A stretch of DNA of 64,000 bases from Cohaesibacter celericrescens (GTDB lineage Bacteria; Pseudomonadota; Alphaproteobacteria; Rhizobiales; Cohaesibacteraceae): contig NZ_PKUQ01000031.1 in the NCBI RefSeq assembly GCF_002866925.1, positions 62,001 to 126,000 on the forward strand. Direction: 5' to 3'. Below the pieces are notes generated by a model that saw nothing but the letters and a program-made list of their open reading frames with translations, was not told where the DNA came from and did no database searches. Made by a program: the position numbers and the translations under genes. This document shows, in pieces, positions 55,990 through 64,000 of this stretch (positions within the stretch are counted from its first letter, which is position 1; each line of letters opens with the position of its first letter).

Positions 55990-56418
55990 ATGAAATCAGA
56001 GTTGAAACAGTTCGACAAGCGTTCCGCTAGGGATTTGCTGGTAGGAGCGGGTCTGAGGCCAACCCGACAAAGATTATCGTTGGCAGAGCTGCTGTTTGCC
56101 AAAGGTGACCGGCACGTGTCTGCTGAATTGCTGCATGAAGAAGCCGAACGGGTCAATGTTTCAGTGTCACTAGCGACCGTTTACAACACGCTGCATCAAT
56201 TTACCCAAGCAGGCTTGTTGCGTGAAGTTGCTGTTGAAGGCACCAAGACTTATTTCGACACCAATGTTTCCGATCATTATCATTTCTATTTGGAAAACGA
56301 AGGCAAGGTTGTCGATATTCCAGGCGGACTGCGTGTAAGTGAGTTGCCCGACGTACCTGAAGGTATGGAAATCACTCGTGTTGATGTGGTTGTCCGGCTT
56401 CGCCCCAAACAAAATTAG
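55990..56418 (+). CDS. irr: Iron response regulator Irr (Fur family)
   Basis: 142-residue Fur-family protein of the alphaproteobacterial Irr branch, which controls heme and iron genes. GLRPTRQRLSLAELLFAKGD and VSLATVYNTLHQFTQAGLLREV form the winged helix. The metal/heme segment reads TNVSDHYHFYLENEG, where rhizobial Irr proteins usually have three consecutive histidines. No cysteine pair or GCPWHD-type heme motif is seen. ATG 55990 chosen by family start, with AGGG ten bases upstream. Divergent from fabA, as in rhizobia. Confidence 0.92.
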   Translation: MKSELKQFDKRSARDLLVGAGLRPTRQRLSLAELLFAKGDRHVSAELLHEEAERVNVSVSLATVYNTLHQFTQAGLLREVAVEGTKTYFDTNVSDHYHFYLENEGKVVDIPGGLRVSELPDVPEGMEITRVDVVVRLRPKQN

Positions 56419-56534
56419 TCTAATTGCACATCTCTGGATTGCGAGGCTGCTCTTTATAACCGGGTGCGCTTAACGTCGAGGCCTTGGCTTAGAGCCATCT
56501 CTTCCATTAGCAAATTCAAGAGTGTGCAAATCCC

Positions 56535-57062
56535 CTAGTTGATCTCTTCGTTGGGATAAACACCCCAGAGTAGGTTGGCTTTTAGCCACCCTTGGTGGCG
56601 TTTTGCGCTGACTTCGCACCAGCTTTTCTCGCACGTTTTGATGTCAACTTGCAGACCAATCTGGGCTTGGGCCGCCAGGTCTGCCTTTTCGTTAGGCTTG
56701 TCACGCAAAGATACAATCGTTCCGGTGCGCTGCCATGGACTGATAAGCGCAGTACGACGCCCTGACAAGAGCGAGTGATAAACCCAGCCCTCTTCACCTT
56801 CGGAGTCGCGAATCCGACGCCAATTTTCAAATTCCGCAATAATTTCTACCGGCAAGCCAGCACGACGAAAAATCCATTTCACTTTGTGGTCTGTTGAGGG
56901 GCCGCCTCGGACATTGACCCGGTCCGATTTAAGAGACACAAAACGTGGTATTTTCAAACCAGACGGTCCAACGCTGGTGCCTTGAGCCACTGCAGGCGAC
57001 AGTGTTCCTGCGCATATTCCCGCCACCAACACACATTTTGCGAGGATAAGTCTCATGGTCAT
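56535..57062 (-). CDS. Exported protein with two bacterial SH3 domains
   Basis: 175 residues. A cleavable signal peptide (about 1-27, ending SPAVAQG) precedes two SH3-like domains: SDRVNVRGGPSTDHKVKWIF with GWVYHSLLSGRR, and TIVSLRDKPNEKADLAAQAQ with QGWLKANLLWGVYP. Such domains bind peptidoglycan or peptides at the cell surface. Start uncertain among TTG 57068, ATG 57062 and ATG 57056. It is convergent with irr and near the dehydrogenase at 57396, an order also seen in rhizobia. Precise role unknown. Confidence 0.82.
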   Translation of the reverse strand: MTMRLILAKCVLVAGICAGTLSPAVAQGTSVGPSGLKIPRFVSLKSDRVNVRGGPSTDHKVKWIFRRAGLPVEIIAEFENWRRIRDSEGEEGWVYHSLLSGRRTALISPWQRTGTIVSLRDKPNEKADLAAQAQIGLQVDIKTCEKSWCEVSAKRHQGWLKANLLWGVYPNEEIN

Positions 57063-57395
57063 AATCAATAGGTGCCCTAGGTTTCGATGAATCGTTGCTT
57101 TGCAAAACGGCCTACAGATTAGGATCTTGCGATAAACAATCCTTTAACCAAGTGCGCAAAAGTCGAGGGACTGAAGCACCATCTCAACACAAGGAATGAC
57201 TGGTCAAGATACGCGCTTTGCCTATAGCATCAACGAGAGAAGAAAATTTGGCGCAGGAAAAGTGCGCTGCAAATCAAACTCGCTCACCTGAATGTGGCCG
57301 AAAGCCCGGATTGGATAGAGGATTCCACGATCCTAACCTACTGATCAGGCTCGTTGGAATTGGGTGATGCTATGAGGCATGAATAGGGCAAACCT
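57063..57395. other. Gene-free stretch between SH3 protein and dehydrogenase
   Basis: About 330 bases. I see no coding frame, hairpin or strong promoter in it; promoters for both flanking genes should be here. Confidence 0.4.
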
Positions 57396-58385
57396 ATGGC
57401 GAATACCAAGCCGATTGTTGTTGTTACCCGCAAGCTCCCCGATGCGGTGGAAACTCGTATGCGGGAATTGTTTGACACCCGATTGAATGTTGATGACCGT
57501 CCAATGAGTCAGGCCGAATTGGTTGAGGCTGTCAAAACGGCAGACGTGCTCGTGCCGACAGTGACGGACCGCATTGATTCTCATATTATCTCGCAAGCGG
57601 GTGAGAAGTTCAAATTGATCGCCAATTTTGGTAACGGGATCGACAATATTGACGTTGCCACGGCAAATGCGCGCAATATTACCGTAACCAACACCCCTGG
57701 CGTTTTGACCGAAGACACCGCCGATATGGCTATGACTCTGATTCTTGCCGTTCCTCGCCGCCTGATGGAGGGTATGGCGTTTATGAAGGAGCAAAAAGAA
57801 TGGTCAGGCTGGTCACCCACATGGATGCTGGGAAACCGCATCTGGGGCAAGCGGTTGGGTATCATTGGCATGGGCCGCATCGGTCAGGCCGTTGCGCGCC
57901 GCGCCAAGGCCTTTGGTATGCAGGTTCATTACCACAACCGCCGCCGCCTGCCGGAAAAAATCGAAGATGAGCTTGAAGCCACCTATTGGGAAAGTCTGGA
58001 CCAGATGCTGGCGCGGATGGATGTGATTTCCATTCATTGCCCTCATACACCGGCGACCTATCATTTGTTGTCCGCCCGCCGTCTAAAGCTGATCCGGCCA
58101 GAAAGCTATATCGTCAATACTGCGCGTGGTGAGGTGATTGACGAGAATGCCCTCGCCCGCATGGTGGTCAATGGCGAGATTGCTGGCGCCGGGCTTGATG
58201 TGTTCGAGCACGAGCCTGCGGTCAACCCAAAACTGGTTAAATCTGATCGTGTGGTGCTTATCCCCCATATGGGGTCTGCGACCAAGGAAGGCCGCTCTGA
58301 TATGGGTGAAAAAGTCATCATCAACATCAAGACCTTCATGGATGGGCACCGCCCGCCAGACAGAGTTCTACCGTCAATGCTCTAG
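57396..58385 (+). CDS. D-2-hydroxyacid dehydrogenase (glyoxylate/hydroxypyruvate reductase type)
   Basis: 329-residue NAD(P)-dependent D-isomer dehydrogenase. The cofactor motif is LGIIGMGRIGQAVARRAKAF (about 152-171). Catalytic Arg is in NTARGEVIDENAL (about 240), Glu in LDVFEHEPAVNP (about 270) and His in IPHMGSAT (about 290). NFGNGIDNIDV is the substrate loop. It would reduce glyoxylate or hydroxypyruvate; substrate preference is not certain. Single gene, convergent with moeB-like across a shared terminator. Confidence 0.88.
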   Translation: MANTKPIVVVTRKLPDAVETRMRELFDTRLNVDDRPMSQAELVEAVKTADVLVPTVTDRIDSHIISQAGEKFKLIANFGNGIDNIDVATANARNITVTNTPGVLTEDTADMAMTLILAVPRRLMEGMAFMKEQKEWSGWSPTWMLGNRIWGKRLGIIGMGRIGQAVARRAKAFGMQVHYHNRRRLPEKIEDELEATYWESLDQMLARMDVISIHCPHTPATYHLLSARRLKLIRPESYIVNTARGEVIDENALARMVVNGEIAGAGLDVFEHEPAVNPKLVKSDRVVLIPHMGSATKEGRSDMGEKVIINIKTFMDGHRPPDRVLPSML

Positions 58386-58490
58386 GAAGCAGATATTCAG
58401 GATTCTCCAGCCAGTTTTGCGACGCCAATTGGATAGACGGAAACACTTGAATCCCTGATGCACTTTTTGTTAGTTCCATCGATTAAAGAG

Positions 58491-58530
58491 AGACTAGTGG
58501 TTTCAAACATCGGTTTCAGACCACTAGTCT
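58491..58530. terminator. Bidirectional terminator overlapping the moeB-like stop codon
   Basis: 11-bp perfect stem AGACTAGTGGT/ACCACTAGTCT (58491-58501, 58520-58530) with inner AAAC/GTTT pairing. The TAG stop of the minus-strand gene (58524-58526) lies in the right arm. T-rich sequence follows on both strands. Confidence 0.72.
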
Positions 58531-59279
58531 TTATCGTGTCGTCTGCGATATTTGATGGTTTCAAAACGAGCAGCACGGGCGTCATAGAGCACCAATCGAC
58601 CGACCAAGCCCTCGCCCAGACCGACAATTTCCTTGATCACTTCCACCGCTTGCATGGAGCCGATCACGCCAGTCAAAGCGCCCAAAATGCCCGCTTCCGC
58701 ACAAGAAGGGATGGATCCTGGTGTTGGTTTGTGAGGGAACAGATCCCGATAGCGCGGGTTAAGCTGTCCCTTGTCGTTGACCTCATAAGGCTTGAGCATG
58801 GTGATTGAACCGTCAAACAGCCCCACAGCTGCTGTGATAAGTGGTTTTTCCGCTTGCTCACAAAGGTCAGCCACCAAATAGCGGGTATCAAAATTGTCCG
58901 ACCCGTCAACAACCAGATCATAGTCTGCGACAATTGCCGCCCCATTGGCTGCATCAAGCCTAATCTGGTGGGCATGCACCGTCACGTGAGGATTGATGCG
59001 CTTGAGGCTATGACGCGCGCTTGCTACTTTGGGTTGTTCAATCGCATCAGAATCGTGAATAATCTGTCGCTGCAGGTTCGACAGCGAGACAACATCGTCA
59101 TCGACCACTCCCAACGTGCCGACACCAGCGGCGGCAAGATAGGCAAGCAGTGGCGAGCCCAAACCACCAGCACCAATGATCAACACCCGCGCCGCTTTTA
59201 GTTTTTGTTGGCCGAGTCCACCGACATCACGCAGTAATATGTGGCGCGCATAGCGCTCAAGTTCCTGATCAGAAAGCAT
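58524..59279 (-). CDS. moeB: ThiF/MoeB-family E1-like adenylyltransferase
   Basis: 251-residue enzyme that adenylates the C-terminus of a sulfur-carrier protein (MoaD or ThiS). N-terminus ERYARHILLRDVGGLGQQKL, nucleotide motif LIIGAGGLGSPLLAYLAAAG (about 33-52), NLQRQIIH and DGSDNFDTRYLVAD are conserved. The possible catalytic cysteine is in IPSCAEAGILGAL. Where E. coli MoeB has CxxC zinc ligands this protein has NPRYRDLFP without cysteines, so the zinc site appears absent. No carrier gene is adjacent, so MoeB versus ThiF cannot be fixed. Confidence 0.87.
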   Translation of the reverse strand: MLSDQELERYARHILLRDVGGLGQQKLKAARVLIIGAGGLGSPLLAYLAAAGVGTLGVVDDDVVSLSNLQRQIIHDSDAIEQPKVASARHSLKRINPHVTVHAHQIRLDAANGAAIVADYDLVVDGSDNFDTRYLVADLCEQAEKPLITAAVGLFDGSITMLKPYEVNDKGQLNPRYRDLFPHKPTPGSIPSCAEAGILGALTGVIGSMQAVEVIKEIVGLGEGLVGRLVLYDARAARFETIKYRRRHDKD

Positions 59280-59311
59280 ATGTTGATTTTCTTTATGCCG
59301 ATTTATGCATA

Positions 59312-60070
59312 TTAGAAGGAAAAGGGTACTGCGATATAACGCAGGTCCGGTCCTTCAAACCCCTGACTAAACACACCAACCAACGCTACAGCATATGTAG
59401 CTTCTCTATGACGATTTGGTGCAAATACAGCGATCAGATGATATTGTGACGGGCAACCACGAGATTGAGGGGCGGTGCTTTCATCATGCAATGTAGTGGA
59501 TTGACCGTTCGGCTTGGTTAGAGAGAGTGAGAACCCCATCACACGTCCATTTTGGAAACCACAATTATTCAGGTCCCTGACATCGATATTGCTCAGCTGC
59601 AAACGGTAGGATCCGAGCTGATTAGACAACAGCGGGTTGATTGACTGTCGAAACTCCAATTGTGCTTTGTCACTGACTTCATTAAGTGGCGATGCGGCCA
59701 TCATCACACCCGAATTGGAAATACCATATTTCTCCATCAGGGGGGTGGCTTGCTGAAAGGCCTGGATGCGGGCGGCCAGTTGCGGCTGGCTTTCGTCTTC
59801 CAATAAAATGCGAATCGGCGTTTGCGGCACCCATTTGTCCGTTTGCAAATCGACAATATAGATGTTTGAGAAGGGGAAACCGGAGCCGTCTTGCGTGCCA
59901 AATTCCTCAAAGGCAAAATAGCGCCCCATCTTATCAGCGGAAAAGCCATGAGAGCGAAATTCCGCAGCATCACCGGCCTGTGCAACGGGGCCTGAAAGCA
60001 AAGGGCCAACACAAATGGTGATCAACAATAGAACCACCAACCAAACCGTTTTTTTCATAGAAGCAATCAT
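59312..60070 (-). CDS. Predicted secreted protein, DUF2259-like
   Basis: 252 residues with a signal peptide (hydrophobic about 8-25, ending PVAQAGDA). The mature part begins AEFRSHGFSADKMGRYFAFE and DGSGFPFSNIYIVDL, as I recall for DUF2259 proteins of Rhizobiales. Function unknown. Two cysteines (NNCGF and RGCPS) could form a disulfide. ATG 60070 has AAAGG eight bases before it; ATG 60058 is also possible. It follows cysK on the same strand, beyond a terminator. Confidence 0.75.
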   Translation of the reverse strand: MIASMKKTVWLVVLLLITICVGPLLSGPVAQAGDAAEFRSHGFSADKMGRYFAFEEFGTQDGSGFPFSNIYIVDLQTDKWVPQTPIRILLEDESQPQLAARIQAFQQATPLMEKYGISNSGVMMAASPLNEVSDKAQLEFRQSINPLLSNQLGSYRLQLSNIDVRDLNNCGFQNGRVMGFSLSLTKPNGQSTTLHDESTAPQSRGCPSQYHLIAVFAPNRHREATYAVALVGVFSQGFEGPDLRYIAVPFSF

Positions 60071-60170
60071 ATCAAGGCCTTTCGCACCAACTTGAGCATT
60101 TCTGGGCGTTAAAAACTCAGCCATAATGCGGGCAAGATGTGGAAATGAAAAGGCAAAGCATGGTTTGGAC

Positions 60171-60202
60171 AAAAAAATCACCGCGGCAGTGTCGCGGTGA
60201 TT
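60171..60202 (-). terminator. Terminator of cysK
   Basis: 10-bp perfect stem AATCACCGCG/CGCGGTGATT (60176-60185, 60193-60202). On the minus strand it is followed by TTTTTTTG (the AATC arm runs into T). It lies 43 bases after the cysK stop. Confidence 0.9.
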
Positions 60203-60245
60203 GAGGTTTCAATTTATTTCGACTGTGAAACGAAGCTTATTTTTC

Positions 60246-61214
60246 TTAGATACCGTCAAACAAAGCCGTTGAGAGATAGCGCTCTGCAAAGCTTGGGATA
60301 ATGATGATAATGTTCTTTCCGGCCATTTCGTCACGCTTGCCGACTTCGATGGCAGCCGCCAGCGCAGCCCCTGAAGAAATGCCACCAGGCACCCCTTCCG
60401 TACGAGCCAATGCACGGGAGAAGGAAAAGGCATCTTCATTGGCGATGGTGATCACTTCATCATAGATTTTGGTATCCAGAATATCTGGTACGAAGCCTGC
60501 GCCAATGCCTTGGATTTTATGAGGGCCAGGAGTGCCACCAGACAGGATCGGGCTGTCGGTCGGTTCCACGGCCACGACATGCAAGGAAGGCTTGCGGTCT
60601 TTCAGAACGGACCCAACACCTGTGATCGTGCCACCGGTTCCGATACCGGAGATCAGAACATCGACTTCTCCGTTGGTGTCGTTCCAGATTTCCTCTGCAG
60701 TGGTGTTGCGGTGTATCTCTGGATTGGCGGGATTTTGAAACTGCTGCGGGATAACCGCATTTTCGATTTCCGAAGCGAGTTCTTCGGCGCGCGCAATCGC
60801 TCCCTTCATGCCTTTGGGGCCTTCGGTCAGTTCCAGCTCGGCTCCAAGGAAGGAGAACATCTTGCGGCGTTCGATAGACATGGTTTCAGGCATGACCAAA
60901 ATCAGACGATAGCCTTTGGCCGCAGCAGCAAATGCCAGCGCAATGCCGGTGTTACCGGATGTCGGTTCAATCAGGGTTGTTTTCCCTGCGACGATGGTGC
61001 CAGCTTCTTCCATCGACTTGATCATATTGACACCAATGCGGTCTTTGACGCTGGCGAGGGGATTGAAAAATTCGAGTTTACCGATCAAATTAGCCTTCAC
61101 ACCATATTCCTTGGCTATCTTGTCGAAGCGCACAAGGGGGGTGTTGCCGATGGTGTCGATGATGGAATCGTAAATCCGACCACGACCTTCGGTTTTGATT
61201 GGGTTATTGGTCAT
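60246..61214 (-). CDS. cysK: Cysteine synthase A (O-acetylserine sulfhydrylase)
   Basis: 322-residue PLP enzyme making cysteine from O-acetylserine and sulfide. The PLP lysine is in FFNPLASVKDRIG (about 57). EPTSGNTGIALAFAAAAKGY is the substrate loop. SGIGTGGTITGVG binds the PLP phosphate, and PGGISSGAALAAA follows. GGAG lies seven bases before ATG. It is followed by its own terminator and has a 296-base leader gap from dut. Confidence 0.96.
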   Translation of the reverse strand: MTNNPIKTEGRGRIYDSIIDTIGNTPLVRFDKIAKEYGVKANLIGKLEFFNPLASVKDRIGVNMIKSMEEAGTIVAGKTTLIEPTSGNTGIALAFAAAAKGYRLILVMPETMSIERRKMFSFLGAELELTEGPKGMKGAIARAEELASEIENAVIPQQFQNPANPEIHRNTTAEEIWNDTNGEVDVLISGIGTGGTITGVGSVLKDRKPSLHVVAVEPTDSPILSGGTPGPHKIQGIGAGFVPDILDTKIYDEVITIANEDAFSFSRALARTEGVPGGISSGAALAAAIEVGKRDEMAGKNIIIIIPSFAERYLSTALFDGI

Positions 61215-61510
61215 GAGATTCTCCTCGCTTATAGGATCAACCTGCCTTCGCCCTGCAATGATGCGGGCGGCATTTGTTGATCGACAACATGATCACAGTA
61301 TTTGCTGTTAATGTAGGTAGTTCGGCGAGTGAGTGCTAGGAACTTTGTACCAACTTTAATGGCTTACAGAGAAAATATACCCCTCAAAACTTCTTTTATT
61401 AGGATATAGCAGTTGCCCGTCTAAAGCTCGTTCTGATGCAAAGAAAATTATTCTAACAATGGGCTTATTTAGTCGCGCAGAAAACACCCGAGAGAAAACA
61501 GAGCCAACCT

Positions 61511-61975
61511 CTAATCTTTGTGGCCGGTGGAGCCAAAACCGCCTGCCCCGCGTTCTGTGTCATCCAGAGTGTCAACCGGCACGACCTGCATTTGCAATAC
61601 GGGTGCGATGACCATTTGCGCGATGCGCATACCGCGCTCGACGATAAACGCCTCCTCACCATGGTTGATCATCAAGACTTTCACCTCACCTCGATAGTCC
61701 GAATCAATGGTGCCGGGTGTGTTGAGCAAGGTAACCCCGTGTTTGAGCGCAAGTCCGGAGCGTGGTCGAATTTGCGCTTCAAAACCAAGATCCAGCGCCA
61801 TACAGAACCCCACGGGGACCAAAGCGCGGCCGCCCTTGGCTTCGAGTGTCACAGGCTCGCCCTCGGGATTGGCGGCTTGAAGATCAAGTCCGGCTGCTTC
61901 ATTGCTTTTGTAACAGGGTAGTTCAAGCCCTTCAAAGTGAGGCAGCGGCATAATGGAAAGTTGTGTTCTGGCCAT
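61511..61975 (-). CDS. dut: dUTP diphosphatase
   Basis: 154-residue trimeric dUTPase that removes dUTP. The five family motifs are present in order: [52 protein letters not shown] and [10 protein letters not shown] near the C-terminus. GAGGAGGG precedes the ATG. It lies 61 bases downstream of coaBC on the same strand, the rhizobial order ubiB-coaBC-dut. Confidence 0.97.
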   Translation of the reverse strand: MARTQLSIMPLPHFEGLELPCYKSNEAAGLDLQAANPEGEPVTLEAKGGRALVPVGFCMALDLGFEAQIRPRSGLALKHGVTLLNTPGTIDSDYRGEVKVLMINHGEEAFIVERGMRIAQMVIAPVLQMQVVPVDTLDDTERGAGGFGSTGHKD

Positions 61976-62036
61976 GAAGCCCTCCTCTGATGGATTTATA
62001 AATTTGAAATACGGATTGATCTTAGACTTGTGGAGT

Positions 62037-63254
62037 CTAGACCTCGATCATCCCATCCAAGGTTTGCGCGATTAAAGCAATCACACGGTTCGCGACTTCT
62101 TGTTTGGGCATATCGGGCCATGTCTCGATGCCGTCGCTCCGGACAATTTTAACCGCATTGTGATCTCCACCCATGATGCCCGTTTCTGGCGAGACATCGT
62201 TGGCGATGATCCAATCAGCGCCCTTTTTGGCCAATTTCGCGCTGGCGTGGCGATCCAGGTTTTCTGTTTCGGCTGCGAATCCAACCACTAGACGCGGGCG
62301 TTGACTTTGGTGGGTGCCGACAAATTTGGCGATATCGGCATTTTCTTCAAAAGCCAATTGCGGCAAGCTGCCGTCTGCCTGTTTTTTGATTTTTTCCGCG
62401 CCCTGATTGGAGACCCGCCAATCGGCAACGGCTGCGGCCATGATGGCAACGTCAGCTGGCAGATTGTCAGCAACGGCCTTATGCATGTCTGCTGCGGTTT
62501 CAACGCGCACCACATCAACACCGACAGGCACATCAAGAGATACCGGACCGGATACCAAGGTCACCCGCGCACCGGCGGCTCGGGCAGCAGCAGCAAGCGC
62601 ATAACCCTGTTTTCCGGAGGAACGGTTGGCGATGTAGCGGACAGGATCAATCGGTTCATGGGTGGGACCAGCAGTAATCAAGACATGTTTGCCAGCCAGC
62701 GGTTGATTTGATCCATTGAGCAATGCTTCGATGGTGGCCAAAATCACTTCAGGTTCGCTCAGACGCCCCGGGCCTTCTTCGTTGCAAGCCATCATGCCAT
62801 GGTCAGGACCAAGGATAGACACGCCATCGGACTGTAGTGTTGCAAGATTGCGCTGGGTGGCCGGGTGCAGCCACATGCGCACATTCATGGCAGGCGCAAC
62901 AAGGACCTTTTTGTCCGTGGCCAATAAAGTGGTACTGGCCAGATCATCGGCGATACCATTTGCCATTTTGGCCATGATATTAGCGGTTGCAGGGGCGACA
63001 ACCACAAGGTCTGCGTCGCGTGATAATTCGATATGACCAATTTCGCTTTCACGCGTTAGATCAAACAATTTGGTGATTGTGGACTCGCCCGTCAGGGTGG
63101 AAATGGTCAGTGGCGAGACAAATTCCGTCGCCGATTGAGTCAGGATCACTTTGACACTGGCCCCGCGTTTCATCAAAAGACGGATCAGATCAATCGCCTT
63201 GAAAGCAGCGATACCACCCGAGATAATCAGCAATATTCTTTTATCAGCAAGCAT
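62037..63254 (-). CDS. coaBC: Bifunctional phosphopantothenoylcysteine decarboxylase/synthase
   Basis: 405-residue flavoprotein for two steps of coenzyme A synthesis. The CoaC part (1-180) carries [29 protein letters not shown] (substrate clamp) and [13 protein letters not shown] with the active-site cysteine. The CoaB part carries [27 protein letters not shown] and EKIKKQ. ATG 63254 chosen since it follows the ubiB stop by five bases with GGAG upstream; the open frame inside ubiB is not credible. Confidence 0.96.
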   Translation of the reverse strand: MLADKRILLIISGGIAAFKAIDLIRLLMKRGASVKVILTQSATEFVSPLTISTLTGESTITKLFDLTRESEIGHIELSRDADLVVVAPATANIMAKMANGIADDLASTTLLATDKKVLVAPAMNVRMWLHPATQRNLATLQSDGVSILGPDHGMMACNEEGPGRLSEPEVILATIEALLNGSNQPLAGKHVLITAGPTHEPIDPVRYIANRSSGKQGYALAAAARAAGARVTLVSGPVSLDVPVGVDVVRVETAADMHKAVADNLPADVAIMAAAVADWRVSNQGAEKIKKQADGSLPQLAFEENADIAKFVGTHQSQRPRLVVGFAAETENLDRHASAKLAKKGADWIIANDVSPETGIMGGDHNAVKIVRSDGIETWPDMPKQEVANRVIALIAQTLDGMIEV

Positions 63255-63259
63255 GGTGA

Positions 63260-64000
63260 CTAACTCCAAAGATTGAGCGCAATCGCGCTCAGTGCCAACG
63301 CAATCACCCACAAAGCAACACGTCCCGACCGGCTCTCGCGTGCTTCGGCGCGGCCAATGGCGGCAACTGTGCTAGCCTCAAGGCGCATCCCTTCGCGGCC
63401 CATAGTATCAAAGCTTGCAGACAGACGCTCGGCGCGGCGGGCCATTTCAGGTAAACTTGCCGTCATTGCCCCCAGAGACGCCAAACCACCGGTCACTTCT
63501 TTGACCTTGGCTGCGGGCCCCAGATTGCTTTCCATCCAACGTTTGACCACCGGTTCGGAGGTGTTCCAAAGATTGAGGTTGCTGTCCATCATGCGGGCAA
63601 CACCTTCAACCACAACCATGGTCTTTTGCAACAAAATCAGTTCGGTACGTGTGGCCATGCCAAAGACTTCGGTAAATTCAAACAGCTGGCTTAGCAAACC
63701 AGCCATTGAAATTTCTGATGCGTCACGACCATGGATTGGCTCTCCAATAGACCGCAAGGCTTGGGCAAAGGTGTCGACATCTTGGGTTGATGGCACATAA
63801 CCGGCATCAAAATGCACCTGACTGACCCGACGATAATCACGGGTGATGAAACCATATAGGATTTCGGCGAGAAAGCGTTTCTCTTGTGGCCCGATGCGCC
63901 CCATGATACCAAAATCAACCGCAACCAGCTTGCCGTCGCGGTCTAAAAACAGATTGCCCGGATGCATATCAGCATGGAAGAATCCATCGCCCAGCGCATG
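63260..64000 (-). CDS. ubiB: Ubiquinone biosynthesis protein UbiB, C-terminal part
   Basis: The last 246 residues of UbiB, an atypical kinase-like ATPase needed for ubiquinone synthesis; the 5' end lies beyond the right edge. FFHADMHPGNLFLDRDGKLV holds the catalytic-loop residues and VAVDFGIMGRIG the metal-binding DFG. Two hydrophobic stretches near the end (VALWVIALALSAIALNLW) form the C-terminal membrane anchor. It is followed directly by coaBC, and in rhizobia is preceded by ubiE. Confidence 0.94.
   Translation of the reverse strand, partial: HALGDGFFHADMHPGNLFLDRDGKLVAVDFGIMGRIGPQEKRFLAEILYGFITRDYRRVSQVHFDAGYVPSTQDVDTFAQALRSIGEPIHGRDASEISMAGLLSQLFEFTEVFGMATRTELILLQKTMVVVEGVARMMDSNLNLWNTSEPVVKRWMESNLGPAAKVKEVTGGLASLGAMTASLPEMARRAERLSASFDTMGREGMRLEASTVAAIGRAEARESRSGRVALWVIALALSAIALNLWS

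Noticed and set aside
61440-61460. Irr-type ICE box (TTTAGAA...TTCTAAA)
   Set aside because: AATTATTCTAAC matches only the right half; the left half does not fit, and it lies in the dut/cysK gap without an iron gene.

Overview
The window is ordinary chromosomal DNA of an alphaproteobacterium. The best fit is the Hyphomicrobiales (Rhizobiales). The evidence is gene order: echA-rpsT-dnaA-dnaN-recF-gyrB, then olsB/maeB/mutS/glnD/murJ/trpS, then tsaB/rimI/fur/plsC(olsA)/miaB/phoH/ybeY/corC/lnt/metK, then rimP/nusA/infB/rbfA/truB/rpsO/pnp, then fabI/fabB/fabA with irr divergent. Long runs of this order match what I recall of rhizobial chromosomes. Base composition looks moderate (roughly half G+C by eye), so a marine lineage in that order is plausible, but I cannot name a genus. 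I see no insertion sequence, prophage, integrase, CRISPR array, tRNA or rRNA.

Layout. 1-9.5 kb holds replication and DNA topology genes (rpsT, rhodanese, dnaA, dnaN, recF, a small membrane-anchored cytochrome c, gyrB). 9.5-12.1 kb holds rsgA with an elaborate leader, and a convergent quinone oxidoreductase. 12.2-19.4 kb holds a hybrid histidine kinase, an OlsB-type acyltransferase, an orphan LuxR-type regulator and the fused malic enzyme maeB. 19.8-28.4 kb holds mutS, glnD, murJ and trpS. 28.6-32.7 kb holds a universal stress protein, nfu, tsaB, rimI, a Fur/Mur regulator and a PlsC/OlsA acyltransferase. 32.9-41.9 kb holds miaB, phoH, ybeY, corC, lnt, a small HTH regulator, metK and trmB. 42.2-52.5 kb is the translation and RNA-turnover cluster rimP-nusA-ylxR-infB-rbfA-truB-rpsO-pnp. 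52.7-57.1 kb holds fabI, fabB, fabA, irr and an SH3-domain exported protein. 57.4-64 kb holds a 2-hydroxyacid dehydrogenase, moeB-like, DUF2259-like, cysK, dut, coaBC and the 3' part of ubiB, which runs off the right edge.

How the genes fit together. Most are growth functions: initiation and elongation of replication, ribosome assembly, tRNA modification, envelope lipid and fatty-acid synthesis, nitrogen-status signalling (glnD) and iron/manganese/heme-iron regulation (fur/mur, irr, nfu). OlsB and OlsA homologues lie in the same window, which suggests ornithine-lipid synthesis. A Pho-box-like site precedes olsB.

No unknown multi-gene system is visible. The parts not explained by known genes are non-coding. 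They are: (1) a perfect 14-bp inverted repeat with a DnaA-box-like loop inside a dense cluster of GANTC sites between rpsT and dnaA; (2) a 12-codon leader ORF with strong ribosome binding site, nested palindromes and a second hairpin covering the ribosome binding site of rsgA; (3) a nested two-stem element just upstream of metK; and (4) a promoter-terminator pair ahead of rimP-nusA. The two ends of the window also correspond to genes that I recall as immediate neighbours in rhizobial genomes, which deserves a check for rearrangement or assembly circularity.
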